Shown here: piece after piece, positions 1 through 12,000 of the stretch
Numbering within the stretch: position 1 is the first letter of the stretch
How the letters are laid out: every line of letters starts with the position of its first letter
Source of the DNA: Phoronis australis
Taxonomy: Eukaryota > Phoronida > Phoronidae
Assembly (NCBI GenBank): GCA_002633005.1
Contig: NMRA01000820.1
Location: 87,831 to 129,385, forward strand
Direction: 5' to 3'
Length of the DNA: 41,555 nucleotides
Translations under genes and position numbers: made by a program
The notes under the pieces: generated by a model
What the model saw: only the letters and a program-made list of their open reading frames with translations
Told to the model about the DNA's origin: nothing
Databases searched by the model: none

Positions 1-64
<64 letters not shown>
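1..64. repeat. (AC)n microsatellite
   Basis: An uninterrupted dinucleotide AC tract starts at the first base of the window and ends at 64, so its true length is unknown because it continues past the edge. It is an ordinary animal microsatellite with no coding content. Confidence 0.98.
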
Positions 65-68
<4 letters not shown>

Positions 69-3000
69 CAAGAACTTATAATGTGTTTTGGTCTAATTTA
101 TGATATTTGAACATTGTTTTTTCTCGGACCACACCTGTTCTCTGCTTCCACCCGCAGGCCTAACAAATGTATTAAACCTAATGCAAAAACGCCAAAAACA
201 GAAATTCAACATTAGGTGAGAGGAATGTGTTAGCGAAATGCGCAAACATACGCATTGCAGTAGTAAAGTTGGGAAATGCATACATTTTAGGTTCCCATTT
301 TAAGATTTGACCCCTCGCACAGCGTGCAAAAGCACCTTACGCTGCCAAAGAGAACTTGACAATAAAATGTAATGCTCTGCACATTTTTGGAGAAACGTAA
401 GGGTCATTTTGTTTTCCTCCAAACCCGTTCGATCAGGACAGGTTCCGGACCTCGCGGGGTTCCCCTATCCCCCCTCTTCATTCGCCTCTGGGGAATAAAC
501 ACTGGAACAAAATGTAATGGCTCAAAAAGCTTTTACATTTTTTAAATTCAAAATCGATGTTGCAAAATGATTTACATTGAAAGTTTTCATGTGACAGTTG
601 CGCGGTACCAAACTATGTACCATCCTTTGGTTACGGCAGATGACCTACAAAAACACAGGATTCAGTGGTAGATTTAGAAGGGGCCAAGGGGCCCATAGCC
701 CCCCTAAAACTTTCCCAGATTCCATTTGGTAATTTGGGGGTGCTAATGTTTGACGGGCAAAATCCCGGCTAATACTCTGCCGTTCTCCCCCTAACTAAAA
801 ATCCTGGATCCGCCCCTGGTATTAAAGTCTCTGTATATTTGGGGAATGTGTCCTTCGTTTTATGAGGTAATTTAACGACAGTTCACAAAAAGGCAAGAAC
901 CTGACATTTGCAGCACGCTCCTCTTGCATGAGGGTAGTTAGAAAAGATTTCCTCTGTGGCTCGCAACCGGTCGGTGCCTGCTATCAACGGGTTGGTGGTC
1001 AAAGATCGGATTTCATGAGGCATAGGACGCAAAACTCATGTCATAATCATTATGCAAGTACCATCAGCAAATATTGAAACATTCCAGAACTTTCTCAAAT
1101 TCTGAGAACACCATGTCTCGTCTTTGTGCAACGGCGGGTTCTTTGGCTATAATTGAGACCCATTTTTGAGCTCGACATTTTATGAACTTTGAGAACTGAT
1201 GTTAATTGGAGCTTATGGTGCGTACTTTTCAACTTTATGTATTCGTGTTCTTTAACAAATTAGACATGGTCACCACCGTCCCCTTTTTAAGTTGTTTGTG
1301 GGTGGAATTTGTATAAGTATTCTTTCAACAACCGGCGGCTGGAAATAAAAGATATTTTTGATTTAAATTTTAGTTTCTGCTTATGGTAATGATTCAAAAT
1401 TTTGGAGGGTAAACGAATAATTAAAAATTGTGTTTTGAGTGGTGGATAAGATTCCATGACCGCGCTCCCAAATTCCAGCGTCGATCACCTTGACCCCAGT
1501 CCCGGACTAGCAAACACCAAACTCGCGGTATTCCATAACCGACTTCCCTAAATTCCGCACACGCGCACAAAACTTCATATCCGACGGTCCGTTCTTCGGA
1601 CCAGTACCTATAGAATCTAGATGCGCGACCATGGAATCGTTTCTATACCTCTTGTTTAATAACTGTGTCTCGTGACGAATTTTTAATATAAGGTATTTTA
1701 AAGATTTTAAAAAGTTGCAAAAATGTAGATCAAGTCATCAAACGAGAAATTTTAGTGAACAAATTACCGATCTATAATAACTGGGACAAATACGATTTAC
1801 TTTTTGCTTCGTTCGTTCACTTTTAAGAACTGTTCGCGGGGTTTATGATTGCTTTGTAACTATGGCGGCAAGGAAACACAAACGCCCGTCTCAAATTTTA
1901 CATGACGCAAGTCTCAACCCCATTCAAACTTCGTCATGAAAGTCCGAAGTACAAAACCATTGTAAAATGGCAGGCACATGATGTCGTGTTTTGTAATAAA
2001 CTTTCCTCGCATCTTCCGGGTTTTTCTTAGTGTAATTACAGAAGTTTAGTTCAAATTGCAGCTAAAATATGTATCGTCAGTCTGTTTCAAATGATCAGAA
2101 ATATAATCCAATTAACCAATTCGCACTGCGTCGATCTCGTCCTAATTTCATAATTTAAATCTGATTGACGCCAGAATAGTGCAAAACGTTTTCTCCAACT
2201 GCTATTCTAGTATTGATTTTGTGACACGCTAACCGCGTACTTTGCGATCACTTTCATTAAATCTTAAAAATTTGTCGTTATTTTTAACAATGATAATACA
2301 AGTAGTTGCGACCTGTGCAACGAGTACACTACAATTAAATATGAACGAAGTACATACACTTGAATTTTTCTGTACCCTTAACGGTGTGTAGCCGAATCAC
2401 GAGAATACGTAGGCAGAAATAAAATGAATAGTTGCGTGGTTAAATAAATAACAGTCACTGATGAATAACGTTAACATTCACAGATTTTTCGTGTTAATAT
2501 GTAATATAGATCAACATAATTAAGTTTTCTACTTTGATGTGTTCTTACAGCAGAACTTGTTAAATATCTTAGTCTTGCAGAACTCGAACCTCTTTCTCAC
2601 ATTTATTTTCGTTTTACAGTGTACTTTATCTGAAACTTTTGGGACTTTCCTGTGTGCTGTAACACGTGTCCTGTACCCTTTCAGTTTGAGATAACATTTG
2701 AAAAACACGTACTCCCGTACTTGATATTTGGAATACCATTTAGACAGTTTAAGTTCTGATTCAATACCGGGTCAAGCAAATGTTACTTTACCTTTTCGAA
2801 ACAGTGTTGGAAGTTTAGTCCTGGGTGTCAAAATCAAGAAGAGATTTGGTGTCTTTCATCCGACCACTTGTATTAGAATCAATAAAAATGAATTTGATAT
2901 TCCATTGGCAACTCTTTGCAAAATGGAGGAGAAGAAGCTGACTGCGGGTTCAGATGAGAAACTGGTGAAGTCTCAGAGGGGCGGGAAAGCAACCACTCAG

Positions 3001-5020
3001 GCTCCCTCTTAAAATTTTGCGCCCCAAACGTCATTTTTCCTCCTGTTCCGGTTGTCGAAACTTTCAGGCATCTCTCGTTGTCGAAGAATGCACAAAACAG
3101 AAAACATTTCATTTAGCATTTCTTTAGAGCGACTACGAAAAATTATTTACTATCATAAATTCGATTATCTTGAGCTGAAAACAATCACAATAAAAATAGG
3201 CGTATAAAACTGTTTTTGAACTTTTCATATACAGGTGTTATGCGAATGAAGTGATGAATATTTTAGTTCGGTTGACCTCTGCTTTATTTATCAGAATGTT
3301 GCGGTCTCTTCAGATTATATCAATAGCCCGATATCTCATGGTCATGACAAAGACAAGCACGAACAAATACAACTTAACCCTGCCATCACGAGAAATGAGC
3401 AATTGTTGTTCAGACAAGCGCAGATTTTCATGTTGGCAACGTGGGCTCTACGGCGTCGAGCTGAACTGCCTCATTGAGTAGACATCTAGACATCCACATC
3501 CGTGAAGTAATTAATATTCCAACATTTGAACTCACGTATTCCCCGTAGGTCGAGAATTTTGGTGATTAATGAAATATTACATGTTCAAATCTATGTAGTG
3601 AAGAACAGTACATTAATTCTTACATTAATTCAGTATTAGCTCTCACTACAGCGACAAATTCAGACACAATACTGAACATAGTTGTGGAGACTCCCAGACA
3701 TTTAAATGCTCATGTTTTCTTTCCAAGACACTCGAACAACACCCGGATGTTCGAACTATTGCAGTGTTTGATGAACTTCAACTTTTCTTTATCCAAGTGA
3801 TCGCAATGTTTTATGGGAAATAGTTTTTGAATTTCGCTTCGCTGCGTTACTGAAATCACCTTCTTACATCAGTTGCACTTCGCCCTGCTTAACTGACTGA
3901 AAACGAAAATCGAATTAGGCCCTCTCATAAAACAGTCTCATAATATTTATGTACTGTGTCAGAATTCTACTTCCGTTAGCAACAACAACATCGAAACCAC
4001 CAGCGACTCAAGAAAACGCTTCTTAGTTTATTGGGGTTAGCAAACCTTAAACTTGCGAATTCGAAAATGGTGCATTTGTGCATGTCCTGTGAGTTGGAAA
4101 GGGAAGTGGAATCCTTCGCGGTAAAGAATATTACGCAGCCGGTTTATGGGGAGTTAAAGGTCTAATTCTGTTTTCGATTTTTACCAAGCTGAACAGACGA
4201 AGTGCAGCTATTCTCAGTCATGTATTATTTCGACATTTCAACATTTTATTTGTACAAGATATTTAGATATATAGCGTGTAATAATTCTTGATATTTACCT
4301 GTCAGCCACTTGTTCTTCTAATATTATACATTTGAATCCATATGTGTAACGACAATGCTGTTTACATATCGCCGTCCATTTCTTGGTAAATTTGAATAGT
4401 TAAGTGCGAATTTAAGTATATCGATATCCGTGTACCTCTTTGACACCCAGATATAATGCCTTTCGGCGCTTTCTTGGCTGACTTCATTAAAAGTAATTAA
4501 TTATTTTACATAAAAACATTAGAATATTCCACAGCTTGCATCTCTTAAGTACTCTAGAATTACTTAATCGTTTATTGTTTTTCATTTATTTATCTATTCC
4601 TCTTTTCTTTAGTAAATTTCTCTTCACATGAAATATCCTGAAGTCTATGTACTTATTTATTTTTAACTTTCTTTCTTAATTTTTCTTCGCATATGAGAAC
4701 TTGAATCCTATGTATATATGTGAAGATTTTTTGTTCGTTTATTCCTATTTTTCATTAATTTTCTCTTCTGTAACATACATTCATAGGCTTCAAGTTATGA
4801 TGTGATTTAAATGTTGTTGTCTGTCTCCACGGCTTTTTATTTTACAAATTTGTGTGTAATTTGTGAGAGACCACCACGGACATTAATGTCTCTCTTGTCC
4901 TATCCGGGCTGTATATAACATTTTATTTTTCTCATTTAATCCCGATTTGTTTATCTTTTTTATTTAATTTCGTTTGTGTGTATCCTTATAACAAATTATC
5001 AACAATACACAACTTCTACC
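65..5020. other. Intergenic stretch, no supported gene
   Basis: AT-rich DNA with only short open frames, none of which has a recognisable domain or a compositional contrast with its surroundings. It contains one MITE copy (663-818). Around 4613-4800 there is a vague, diverged tandem pattern of AATTT(C/T)TCTTC-like starts at roughly 65-80-bp spacing. I see no tRNA, no splice-consistent exon chain and no promoter I would defend. Confidence 0.6.
663..818. mobile_element. MITE copy 1 (CAGTGG...CCCCTG ends)
   Basis: A 156-bp non-coding element whose left end reads CAGTGGTAGATTTAGA and whose right end, read on the other strand, begins CAGGGGCGGATCCAGGA, giving imperfect terminal inverted repeats of about 16-18 bp. 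The interior shares a long match with 9974-10120, including the stretch GACGGGCAAAATCC. It has no coding capacity, so it would need a transposase supplied in trans. The ends look hAT-like, but I could not find a convincing 8-bp target duplication, so the superfamily is open. Confidence 0.8.
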
Positions 5021-5166
5021 GAGCTGTATTATCAAGAGAATGAATACACACAGCATGCAGAACATATGGCGGGAAATCTCAATAGACACTCAGCTATAAT
5101 TCTCTGTAATTTTCCCGCCATATGTTTTGCATGCTGTGTGTGTTCATTTTCTTGATAATGCAGCTC
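5021..5166. repeat. Long near-perfect hairpin (56-bp arms)
   Basis: Arms 5021-5076 and 5111-5166 are inverted copies that match at 52 of 56 positions, with a 34-nt loop between them. The four mismatches are all transitions, and all four become G:U pairs if the + strand is transcribed. It could be a fold-back MITE or the template for a long hairpin RNA. No flanking target duplication is obvious and no protein is implied. Confidence 0.85.
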
Positions 5167-7071
5167 AGTGCAAGTTGTGATACGTCGAGTTTTTGTAATA
5201 AAGATGGAATTTCATTAAACCGTGATAGTCTGTATTATCTTCATGTTATGGCCAATAAACCAACTGTACCGGTTCAGACTTTGGTAGATGCGCCTGTGTG
5301 TGCGCTGAAAAGAGTTAGCGTTAGGTTTCTTTTTGTAGCATGGTCTTGCGATGTTGCCTAGTTGTCTCTAATATGAGTGTGCTAAGCGTCTTGCTCCAAT
5401 AGGTAAAGCTGAACCTATTGCTGGAAACTCGAGGAGCATATTAGCATACGAGACATTGGTTAATAAAATCTTTGAAAGTCACATCATCTCGATTATATCT
5501 GAGCTTGCCTAAACTTGACGCGCATACTGTATACCGCAATAAAGTCATTTACACAATTCAATGAGTTGCTAAGAGATGAACTTGGGAGGACCGGTATTCG
5601 TTTGGGAATCAGAAACTGCTGGGAATTAATTAATGTTTTGGTACCGAGAAATCGACTTTGATTGGCTGGCTATGAACGGGGACTGTTGAAAACTCGTATT
5701 TTTTGAAAAAAGTTAACAACGCTGGTCTCGTGTCAAGAAAAGCCAGACGTGTCCGATCGAATAAATCACCTCTAGTTTGAACAGAAGTCGAGATTAATTT
5801 CATTACTGTAACTGATCTAACTCAAAAGTTATTCTTTATGCGGAAAGCAAGTGGGTAGTTGGCATAGTGTTACTCTAGAGCGACAAGACTGAGTCGAGTG
5901 AAGGTACACTTCGATTGAAGAAAATGCGAAATGGAATGTGGAAACGAAATCACCTTCTGCGCTGCTGTCAACTCTTTGTAACCATACTCTGCTTTCATTT
6001 TTAAAAGATCACAAGGCAACGAAATAGTGTTGGGATCGATATAACACGAATTTTCATCACGAATATTTTTTTTGCTTTTAGTATAGCACAGCAAAGACGC
6101 GTGGGCTCTTCACCCCGGATTTCAGCCTTGGTTCGATGATTAACACTCACGGGACCTTTTTATCAGCCTAAGTAAATACATCCCCAACTGGCGTATAGGT
6201 AATGAATTATTTACCATCGCAATGATTCATTACCTTTATCGGTCGTTTGGTTAGACTTGACATTAGATACAATTTATTACAACTTTGACTTTTGATTTAC
6301 ATTCTTCGGAAATGCGCAAAATAAACATTTTTAACAATTAAGCGGAGTTAAAAAGGAATGCAGGTAGCCTGATGTCATTTTGCAGTGCACGAGATCTGCG
6401 CAGACCTCATGGTTGGGCCCATTGTACTAAACACCTGAGAAACACAAGATTTCCGTTATGGATCAGCAGGTTCTTCGTGACGGAATTTTTCAAGTCTGCC
6501 CGCCTCCTTTAAGAAAACGGAAGACTTTCCATTGGTTGCCATGCACTATGTGTTGTAGACATGCAACAGTTCCATCCAGTAGGTTGCTCCTTAGCTTACA
6601 AAAAGCTGGACATAACTCTACGCGGAGTTACAACTTACTGACTACTTCCACTCCAATTATGGCAAGGCGGACGTTTTGCCAGCTACGAACAGACAACTTT
6701 GCCGGCCACTGGTCGGTGAACAGGTGCAGCGACATTTCTCATGCAAAGAATATTTTAGTGCAAACAAGTATGGATCCATAAAACTAAACCACTCTCTAAC
6801 CAGCTGAATGTTTCCATTTCACCTGACGCACGTGCGTTTTCGTGATGAGGTTATCCGTACATAACTGCCGTGTGATTTTCCCGTATGAGAATTCTATAAT
6901 ATCAGTCTTGAATCCTGTGCGCAGGATGGTTGTAAACTTACCCAAAAATGGTTGCAAGAGCGGGGCTGCTTGACTATATGTTAACGGCGGCTACATTTAG
7001 TAGAATACCTCCCATTTAGAGAGTGAGAATTCATATGTAGGGAGCTTCCATAAAAAGTAAAATTTTGTTTC

Positions 7072-7125
7072 TCACACATCACCCTTTTCCGACACATAAC
7101 CCTTTTCAGACACATCACCCTTTTG
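7072..7125. repeat. 18-bp minisatellite, three units
   Basis: Three consecutive 18-bp units (7072-7089, 7090-7107, 7108-7125) share the core ACACAT(C/A)ACCCTTTT with one to three changes each. On the - strand this gives a short peptide-like KRVMC repeat inside a 62-codon open frame, which is better explained by the DNA repeat than by a gene. Confidence 0.85.
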
Positions 7126-8720
7126 TATGAATTAATTCCACAAACCTGTTCACAGGGCTTGCTAGACACCAGTATTTTTAACCTATAAGCCTTAGAAACA
7201 GTATAAAAAGAGACACCATATTGTCAAAATGAGAATATCTCTTGCAAAAAATATAGGCAATGTTATGATTAAAACTTTCTGTAGATTTGTGTAGTCGGTA
7301 TAAGGGACCTTATGACATTCAAGTGTTACCTACACACGTTCCCGGTCGATCACCTCTTCGTAATAGTCAATAAGGATGGTTGTTTACCAATGTGACATTA
7401 AACAATAATTAAAGTCGATGACAATATGCGTAGATAAAAGAGATAATCTATTCAATTGCGTAGTTGTTTATGAAATTTTCAGATAGATCAATGTAACCCA
7501 GAGGTCCATTACGTAAGGTCCGTGAGGAAAACATTAAGGAACTGTAAATAAGCTAGACCAGCTAGGTCGTGACCGCCGGAAAATCTTGACATCATCGTTA
7601 TCGCTGCTGATGTTTAAATATTAAAAACTTTTGTTTCCAGTGGCACAAGTCACTTTAAGCTCCTAAGCATTGTTGAGCGCGAGTCGACCCAGCCGCAATT
7701 AAACTAAGTTTAACCCAATACCTTTCGGGCTGCAGAATTTCGTGTTCCGGTCTTAAATTGCATTTCGTGGTGACTGGAATGTGCGTCGAGTTTTTGACTT
7801 TGTCACCAAGTAGGCCTAATCCATTAGCCCGTTGTATGAGATAGCCATTATCTAGGGCTTTGATAAAAGAACGCTCCCCTGTAGCACAAGAAGGTCGTTT
7901 AAAGGACATGTAAAAGATAATTGGAGATAAAATTCTACGTAACTAGTTTAATCCATGCTAAGATTATCCCAGGCTATGCCCCGGGCATCCGGGCACCTGA
8001 TTCCCCTAGCGGGAGTTCTCAACCGGGCTCGTGCACCCGCTCAATAAATCCAGGGGAGAGTTGAATACCCAGTCTTTTAAAGAAGTTTAAATGAAATAAA
8101 AATTACAAAATACCCATCCGAAATCTAGGAGAGCAAAATACCTCCCCGAGTCATCTTCATGTACGGAACAAATGTATTTATTTGCCTCGGGGATTCTATT
8201 CGTCTCTCGTTGTCAGTAGCGATGAATGAAATTGAGGTTTAAATGTTCTGTCTAAACAGAATAAGTACTCGCTTTGAGGACAAGTTGAAAGACTATAGGA
8301 ACCACCTCATACGACCTTAAATTGTCGCCGAATGCCGGAGCAGGCAAACTATACACGCGCTATTTCGAATTCGCAATTTTATGACTGCTCAACGCCGCTT
8401 GCTGATGGGTTCGATGTTTGTGCTGGGAACGGAAATCAAATCCCACCACAGCAGGGAACATTACGAGTCTGATTGTATGAGCTGAAGTGGCTTCATTCAT
8501 TTTTCCTTTCTTTGCATCCGAAGTTAAACCCTGAGGAAAAGCAACTTTAATTTTCTTTCGTTTGGTGAACGGCGAGAAACAGTTATCGAAGATTCTATAC
8601 TACGGGGGTCTAACAGTGTCAAGAAAATACCTTTGGCAAAATGAGCGAAGAGAAGGTGTTACCTACAAAATACAAACTAAAAAACAACTAGGAGAAAATG
8701 TGCGTCGCACCCGGAATGGC

Positions 8721-8779
8721 TCCTCGCTCGTGCCCTGCGTATAGAGATCACCTGGCGGTACGCAGGGAACCAGCGAGGG
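8721..8779. repeat. Short hairpin, ~20-bp arms
   Basis: Sequence 8721-8741 is nearly the reverse complement of 8759-8779, sharing CCCTGCGTA and CTCGCT blocks with a few mismatches and one indel, around a 17-nt loop. It sits in otherwise featureless intergenic DNA. It could be the remnant of a fold-back element or a structured RNA; neither is demonstrated. Confidence 0.6.
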
Positions 8780-9973
8780 AACAGCTCGAGTATTTGAGGC
8801 TACGATAATGCCAAAGATACTATATTTGACCCATTTCGTCAACTGAGGATTTTCTCACTTGAAAAATGATACAACATGGAAACACGTTTTGTTAATGTAC
8901 GCGCCTCTGTGTAAAATTTGTATTTTTACGGACTTTAAACAGGAATTTAAAAGTTGCACTGATGGAATTTTTCGAATACATGTACATGTCTTAAACCTAT
9001 ACCCGAATAAAGTTTCAACTGTGATTTACAAAATAAGGTTTTAACGAAAAGGACATGAGCTGAGTATCTAGGAGGACAAACCGGTCGTACGTAATCGATA
9101 ATCTAGAGACATTTGGAAGTGTAATTCGAATGGATCATTGATTGCATCGATAACAAAATAATTATCAGTAAAGTATCAGTATCACTATATGTAAAATATA
9201 TTTTTGTGAATTGATCAATTTACGTTGCACGGGGGAAACCGCAAAATTCTTGACCAGCTGCGAAATTGGCAATTTGACGCCGGCGTTAAAATTTTAAAGT
9301 GCACGCGTATAATAGGGCACTGGGTCAATTGAAGGTCCACCGATTGAAAGATCAAACCAAGGGGTCAATGAAAAATGACATGGCACTAATCGACAGAGAG
9401 GGGTGTCTTAAGAGTCAACATGCCTTCGCAGATTATATATTTGACATTTGTCCAAGACCAGTTTGCTCGTGACATGAAAAGGCGTTTTGACATGGATATT
9501 AAGAGGAGATATACAAGCTCTGACCCCAGTACCGTTGGCCAAATGGGGGAGTGGTTTCGTACATAAATTATATGCGTATTTACCTTTGTACAGGTATATT
9601 GTTAATTTATGCCATTAACATTTGGTTTGCTCCGTTGAGAATTAATGCTTGAATAATTTATCCATAATATAATTCTAATTATTTGTTTTGTTTAAGGGTG
9701 CCAAGTGATGCTGAGAACATGGGTGCAAATCAAAGGTGCTCATCCTTGGAACTCTCTTCGTTAGAAAAAGAGAGAATTTTGCTCATTCAGTGTTTCATTA
9801 CATTTAGCTCTGTGTAAACTAAAGTTGTCTTCTCGACCTTTCGATGCTGTAATGTAAATAATAAAATTCAAATATGAAAAGTTCTAGACAAATAATGTTT
9901 TTAGATCGGAAACAATGCAAGTTTATAGTGGGAACTTTTTTTAACAAGTGCGCACAGGTTTACAGAATCTTTA

Positions 9974-10120
9974 CAGTGGCGGATTTAGAGGGAGGCCAAG
10001 GGGGCCATGCACCCCAGATTCGATTTGGCAGTTCGGGGGTGCAAATGTCTGACGGGCAAAATCCTGGCTAATACTGCCCTGCCCCCCCTCCCTTAACTCA
10101 GAATCCTGGATCCGCCCCTG
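9974..10120. mobile_element. MITE copy 2 (CAGTGG...CCCCTG ends)
   Basis: A second, better-preserved copy of the element at 663-818, 147 bp, in the same orientation. It starts CAGTGGCGGATTTAGAGG and ends GGATCCGCCCCTG, so the termini form an imperfect inverted repeat. Differences from the other copy are point changes and small indels in C- and G-rich runs. It has no coding content. Confidence 0.85.
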
Positions 10121-11259
10121 CTCTACCCTGTCCGCAAATATTGAGACACATCTCCTGCGAGAGATATATTTTTGTGCGAGGACATGTCAGGAAGCGATCA
10201 CAAAGATAATTAGTAACAAATTTGACCACTTGATAATTAATTTATCCCGTCAAGAATTAATTAGATATTTCTCCATATAAATAACAGAAAGTAGTCGGAA
10301 GATTTGATATTCCCGAACCGCCCATTTAGTTTTACTCCTGCTATGAATAAAAGAAATCTTGATTTTACTTCTTAATTTGGCACAAAATAGCTAAGACAGT
10401 ATTGCTTTCAATATATTCGCGAACACAGTTTACTCTGAATTTGACCTGAGCAGGAAAAACCTTTCCAGGGTCTTGCAGTTAGCGTTTTAACAGCAAAATC
10501 ATCTGCCGTAATCTTTTCAAAAGTGCGTGGTTTGGTTGTCTTCCAACCTTACGTAAATTAGACAACAGGGCGTTGATAAATTAGTGTGCGGTAAGATAAC
10601 ATCCAGGACCGGGACTAAGTTGATGAACGGGGACTTCCTCAGCGATAAAATAATTGAGGGGGGGGGGTGTAAAAACGGCGTCCCCATGCCCTTTTTACAG
10701 GGACTACGTGAACATTTTTTTCCTCCGCCAGTGCGCTCGAAGGTGTTTGGATATAAGGCAGTCTGTTTGTGGTTATTCAGTCTGCACTAGCCTGGTTTGA
10801 TAGTTTGAAAAAAATACTTTATTTTTGCCAATTCCTGGCCCCTGCAGCGTCATTTAATGAAAGTTTGAAATTTTATTTGAAAATATAACGATCATTACTA
10901 TGGAGTATCTGGTCGCAGAAACAATCGTTTCATTTTGTCCATCGGATAGCTGCGTGTAAATGTCACAGTGATAACGTGCTTTCTGAAAAATGTCCGAGGA
11001 TTCCACCGGCCCGGATGCCGTGGCTCATGTGATATTACGTAATAGAGTTAGCCGTGCATGAGCAGCTTTTGCTTACTAGTGTTGTCATGGAGACGACACT
11101 GACTGTAGCAGAGGGTGAATAAAACTTCCTACAATGTGTTATAGTGTTATGTTTGGAAATAGGCGAATAGTAACCATAAGTTCCTTTTGAGATATGGATT
11201 TAGAAACATAGAACTAAATGATTCGCTGTGAAACCCAGGCACATTCCCAAGAAGTCGAA
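10121..11259. other. Upstream flank of the HMGCS promoter, nothing specific
   Basis: No gene-like frame or conserved domain is visible. A G10 run lies at 10658-10667. CpG dinucleotides appear to become more frequent toward 11000, in keeping with the approach to a promoter. Confidence 0.5.
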
Positions 11260-11269
11260 GTGTTGACTC

Positions 11270-11400
11270 CCCTCATTGGCTAAACACAATCGTACGAGAG
11301 AACTCGCCTGATGCTTTGGTGCTCAGAATACAGCACTTGCGATTGGTTGAAAGTTCGAACGCATGCGTTAGTGCCAGTTTCCTGTGTGGGGTCGGCGTGA
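11270..11400 (+). promoter_or_regulatory. Candidate HMGCS promoter: CCAAT boxes plus SRE-like site
   Basis: Two inverted CCAAT boxes are present (ATTGGCT at 11275-11281 and GATTGGTTG at 11341-11349). A palindromic ACGCATGCGT (11359-11368) resembles an NRF1-type site. GTGGGGTC (11386-11393) reads GACCCCAC on the other strand, one base from the core of the classic sterol regulatory element CACCCCAC. NF-Y sites next to an SRE are the known arrangement in sterol-regulated vertebrate promoters, including HMG-CoA synthase. No TATA box is seen. Assignment to this gene rests on a good splice donor just downstream (11467) and on the gene needing a 5'-UTR exon; both are inferences. Confidence 0.5.
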
Positions 11401-11466
11401 ATTTTAACGCAGATTCTTGTGATTTTGTTCCGTTTTACATTGTAGTTTGTATTTGCTTTCAGTTTG
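11400..11466 (+). other. HMGCS1: Possible noncoding first exon of HMGCS
   Basis: The first coding exon begins after a splice acceptor at 18069-18070, only 15 nt before the ATG, so at least one upstream noncoding exon must exist. The sequence TTTG|GTGAGT at 11463-11472 is a strong donor placed just after the CCAAT/SRE-like cluster, so the exon plausibly ends at 11466. The transcription start is not visible; 11400 is a placeholder. Another donor-like GTAAAT near 11635 is a weaker alternative. Confidence 0.4.
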
Positions 11467-11820
11467 GTGAGTATTTGCTCATGTGTCTTTTATAGTCACG
11501 CAATTTGAATTTAGCTATTTGACTTTACCTTCAAGATTAGCGACAGTTCTTCGACGTCGCTGCAGAACACGCGATTTGTTTACCTCGCCACGCCAGGTCA
11601 GAATGTAAACAGTCAGCAGTCACTGAAGAGCTTAGGTAAATTCATGGGGACTGTTTTCTGTATTTCTGTATTTAATGGCATACTTTTTGAGAAGAAATTT
11701 CTACCCACATTCTTCAAGTCAAAATTATGCTCTCAGCCAGAAGCTGTGTGTTGATTACAGATCAGGCAGGTTCCCTTGCCTTGGCCTTGGGCCTTGTCTA
11801 GAACCTCCCCTCTCGTCAGT

Positions 11821-11905
11821 GACCACCGTCTCCACTGGCCTTAGAGACGGTGAAGCTGCTATAGGTGTTATTTATGCCAGAAAATTTTCAGCGAATTTTG
11901 CAATT
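11821..11905. repeat. Degenerate dispersed repeat, copy A
   Basis: This matches 12667-12785 through an ACCACC start, an ACTGGC block, an AGACGG-GAAGCT-CTATAGGTG segment and a GCGAATT end. Identity is modest and there are indels. The family is unidentified; it may be an old MITE or SINE fragment. Confidence 0.5.
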
Positions 11906-11951
11906 ACTTCTCCCTGAATGCTGCAGCCATACAGGGACAATAGTAGGCAAT

Positions 11952-12000
11952 TACGGCGTTTTCTCTATTAATTGTACGAATTAATAGAGAAAACACCGTA
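11952..12000. repeat. Near-perfect hairpin, 22-bp arms
   Basis: Arm 11952-11973 (starting TACGGCGTTTTC) is the reverse complement of 11979-12000 except for one base, around a 5-nt loop GTACG. Such a tight palindrome can extrude as a cruciform or fold as RNA. It may be the core of a small fold-back element. Confidence 0.85.

Larger units (their letters stand above)
5167..9973. other. Intergenic stretch, no supported gene
   Basis: Mixed-composition DNA with scattered short open frames (the longest is 107 codons at 6458-6781, +) that lack any recognisable domain. It contains an 18-bp minisatellite (7072-7125), a small hairpin (8721-8779) and a perfect 11-bp inverted repeat at 6197-6207/6225-6235. 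Nothing here forms a credible exon chain. Confidence 0.55.

Noticed and set aside
6197-6235. Perfect 11-bp inverted repeat with 17-nt loop
   Set aside because: It is too short to stand out in 41 kb of AT-rich DNA, and nothing nearby supports a function.
6458-6781. 107-codon + strand open frame as a gene
   Set aside because: It is Cys-, Arg- and Thr-rich without motif order, and there are no neighbouring exons or regulatory signals.
7060-7169. KRVMC peptide repeat on the - strand as a peptide precursor
   Set aside because: It is fully explained by the three-unit 18-bp DNA repeat, and there are no signal peptide or cleavage sites of the usual precursor type.
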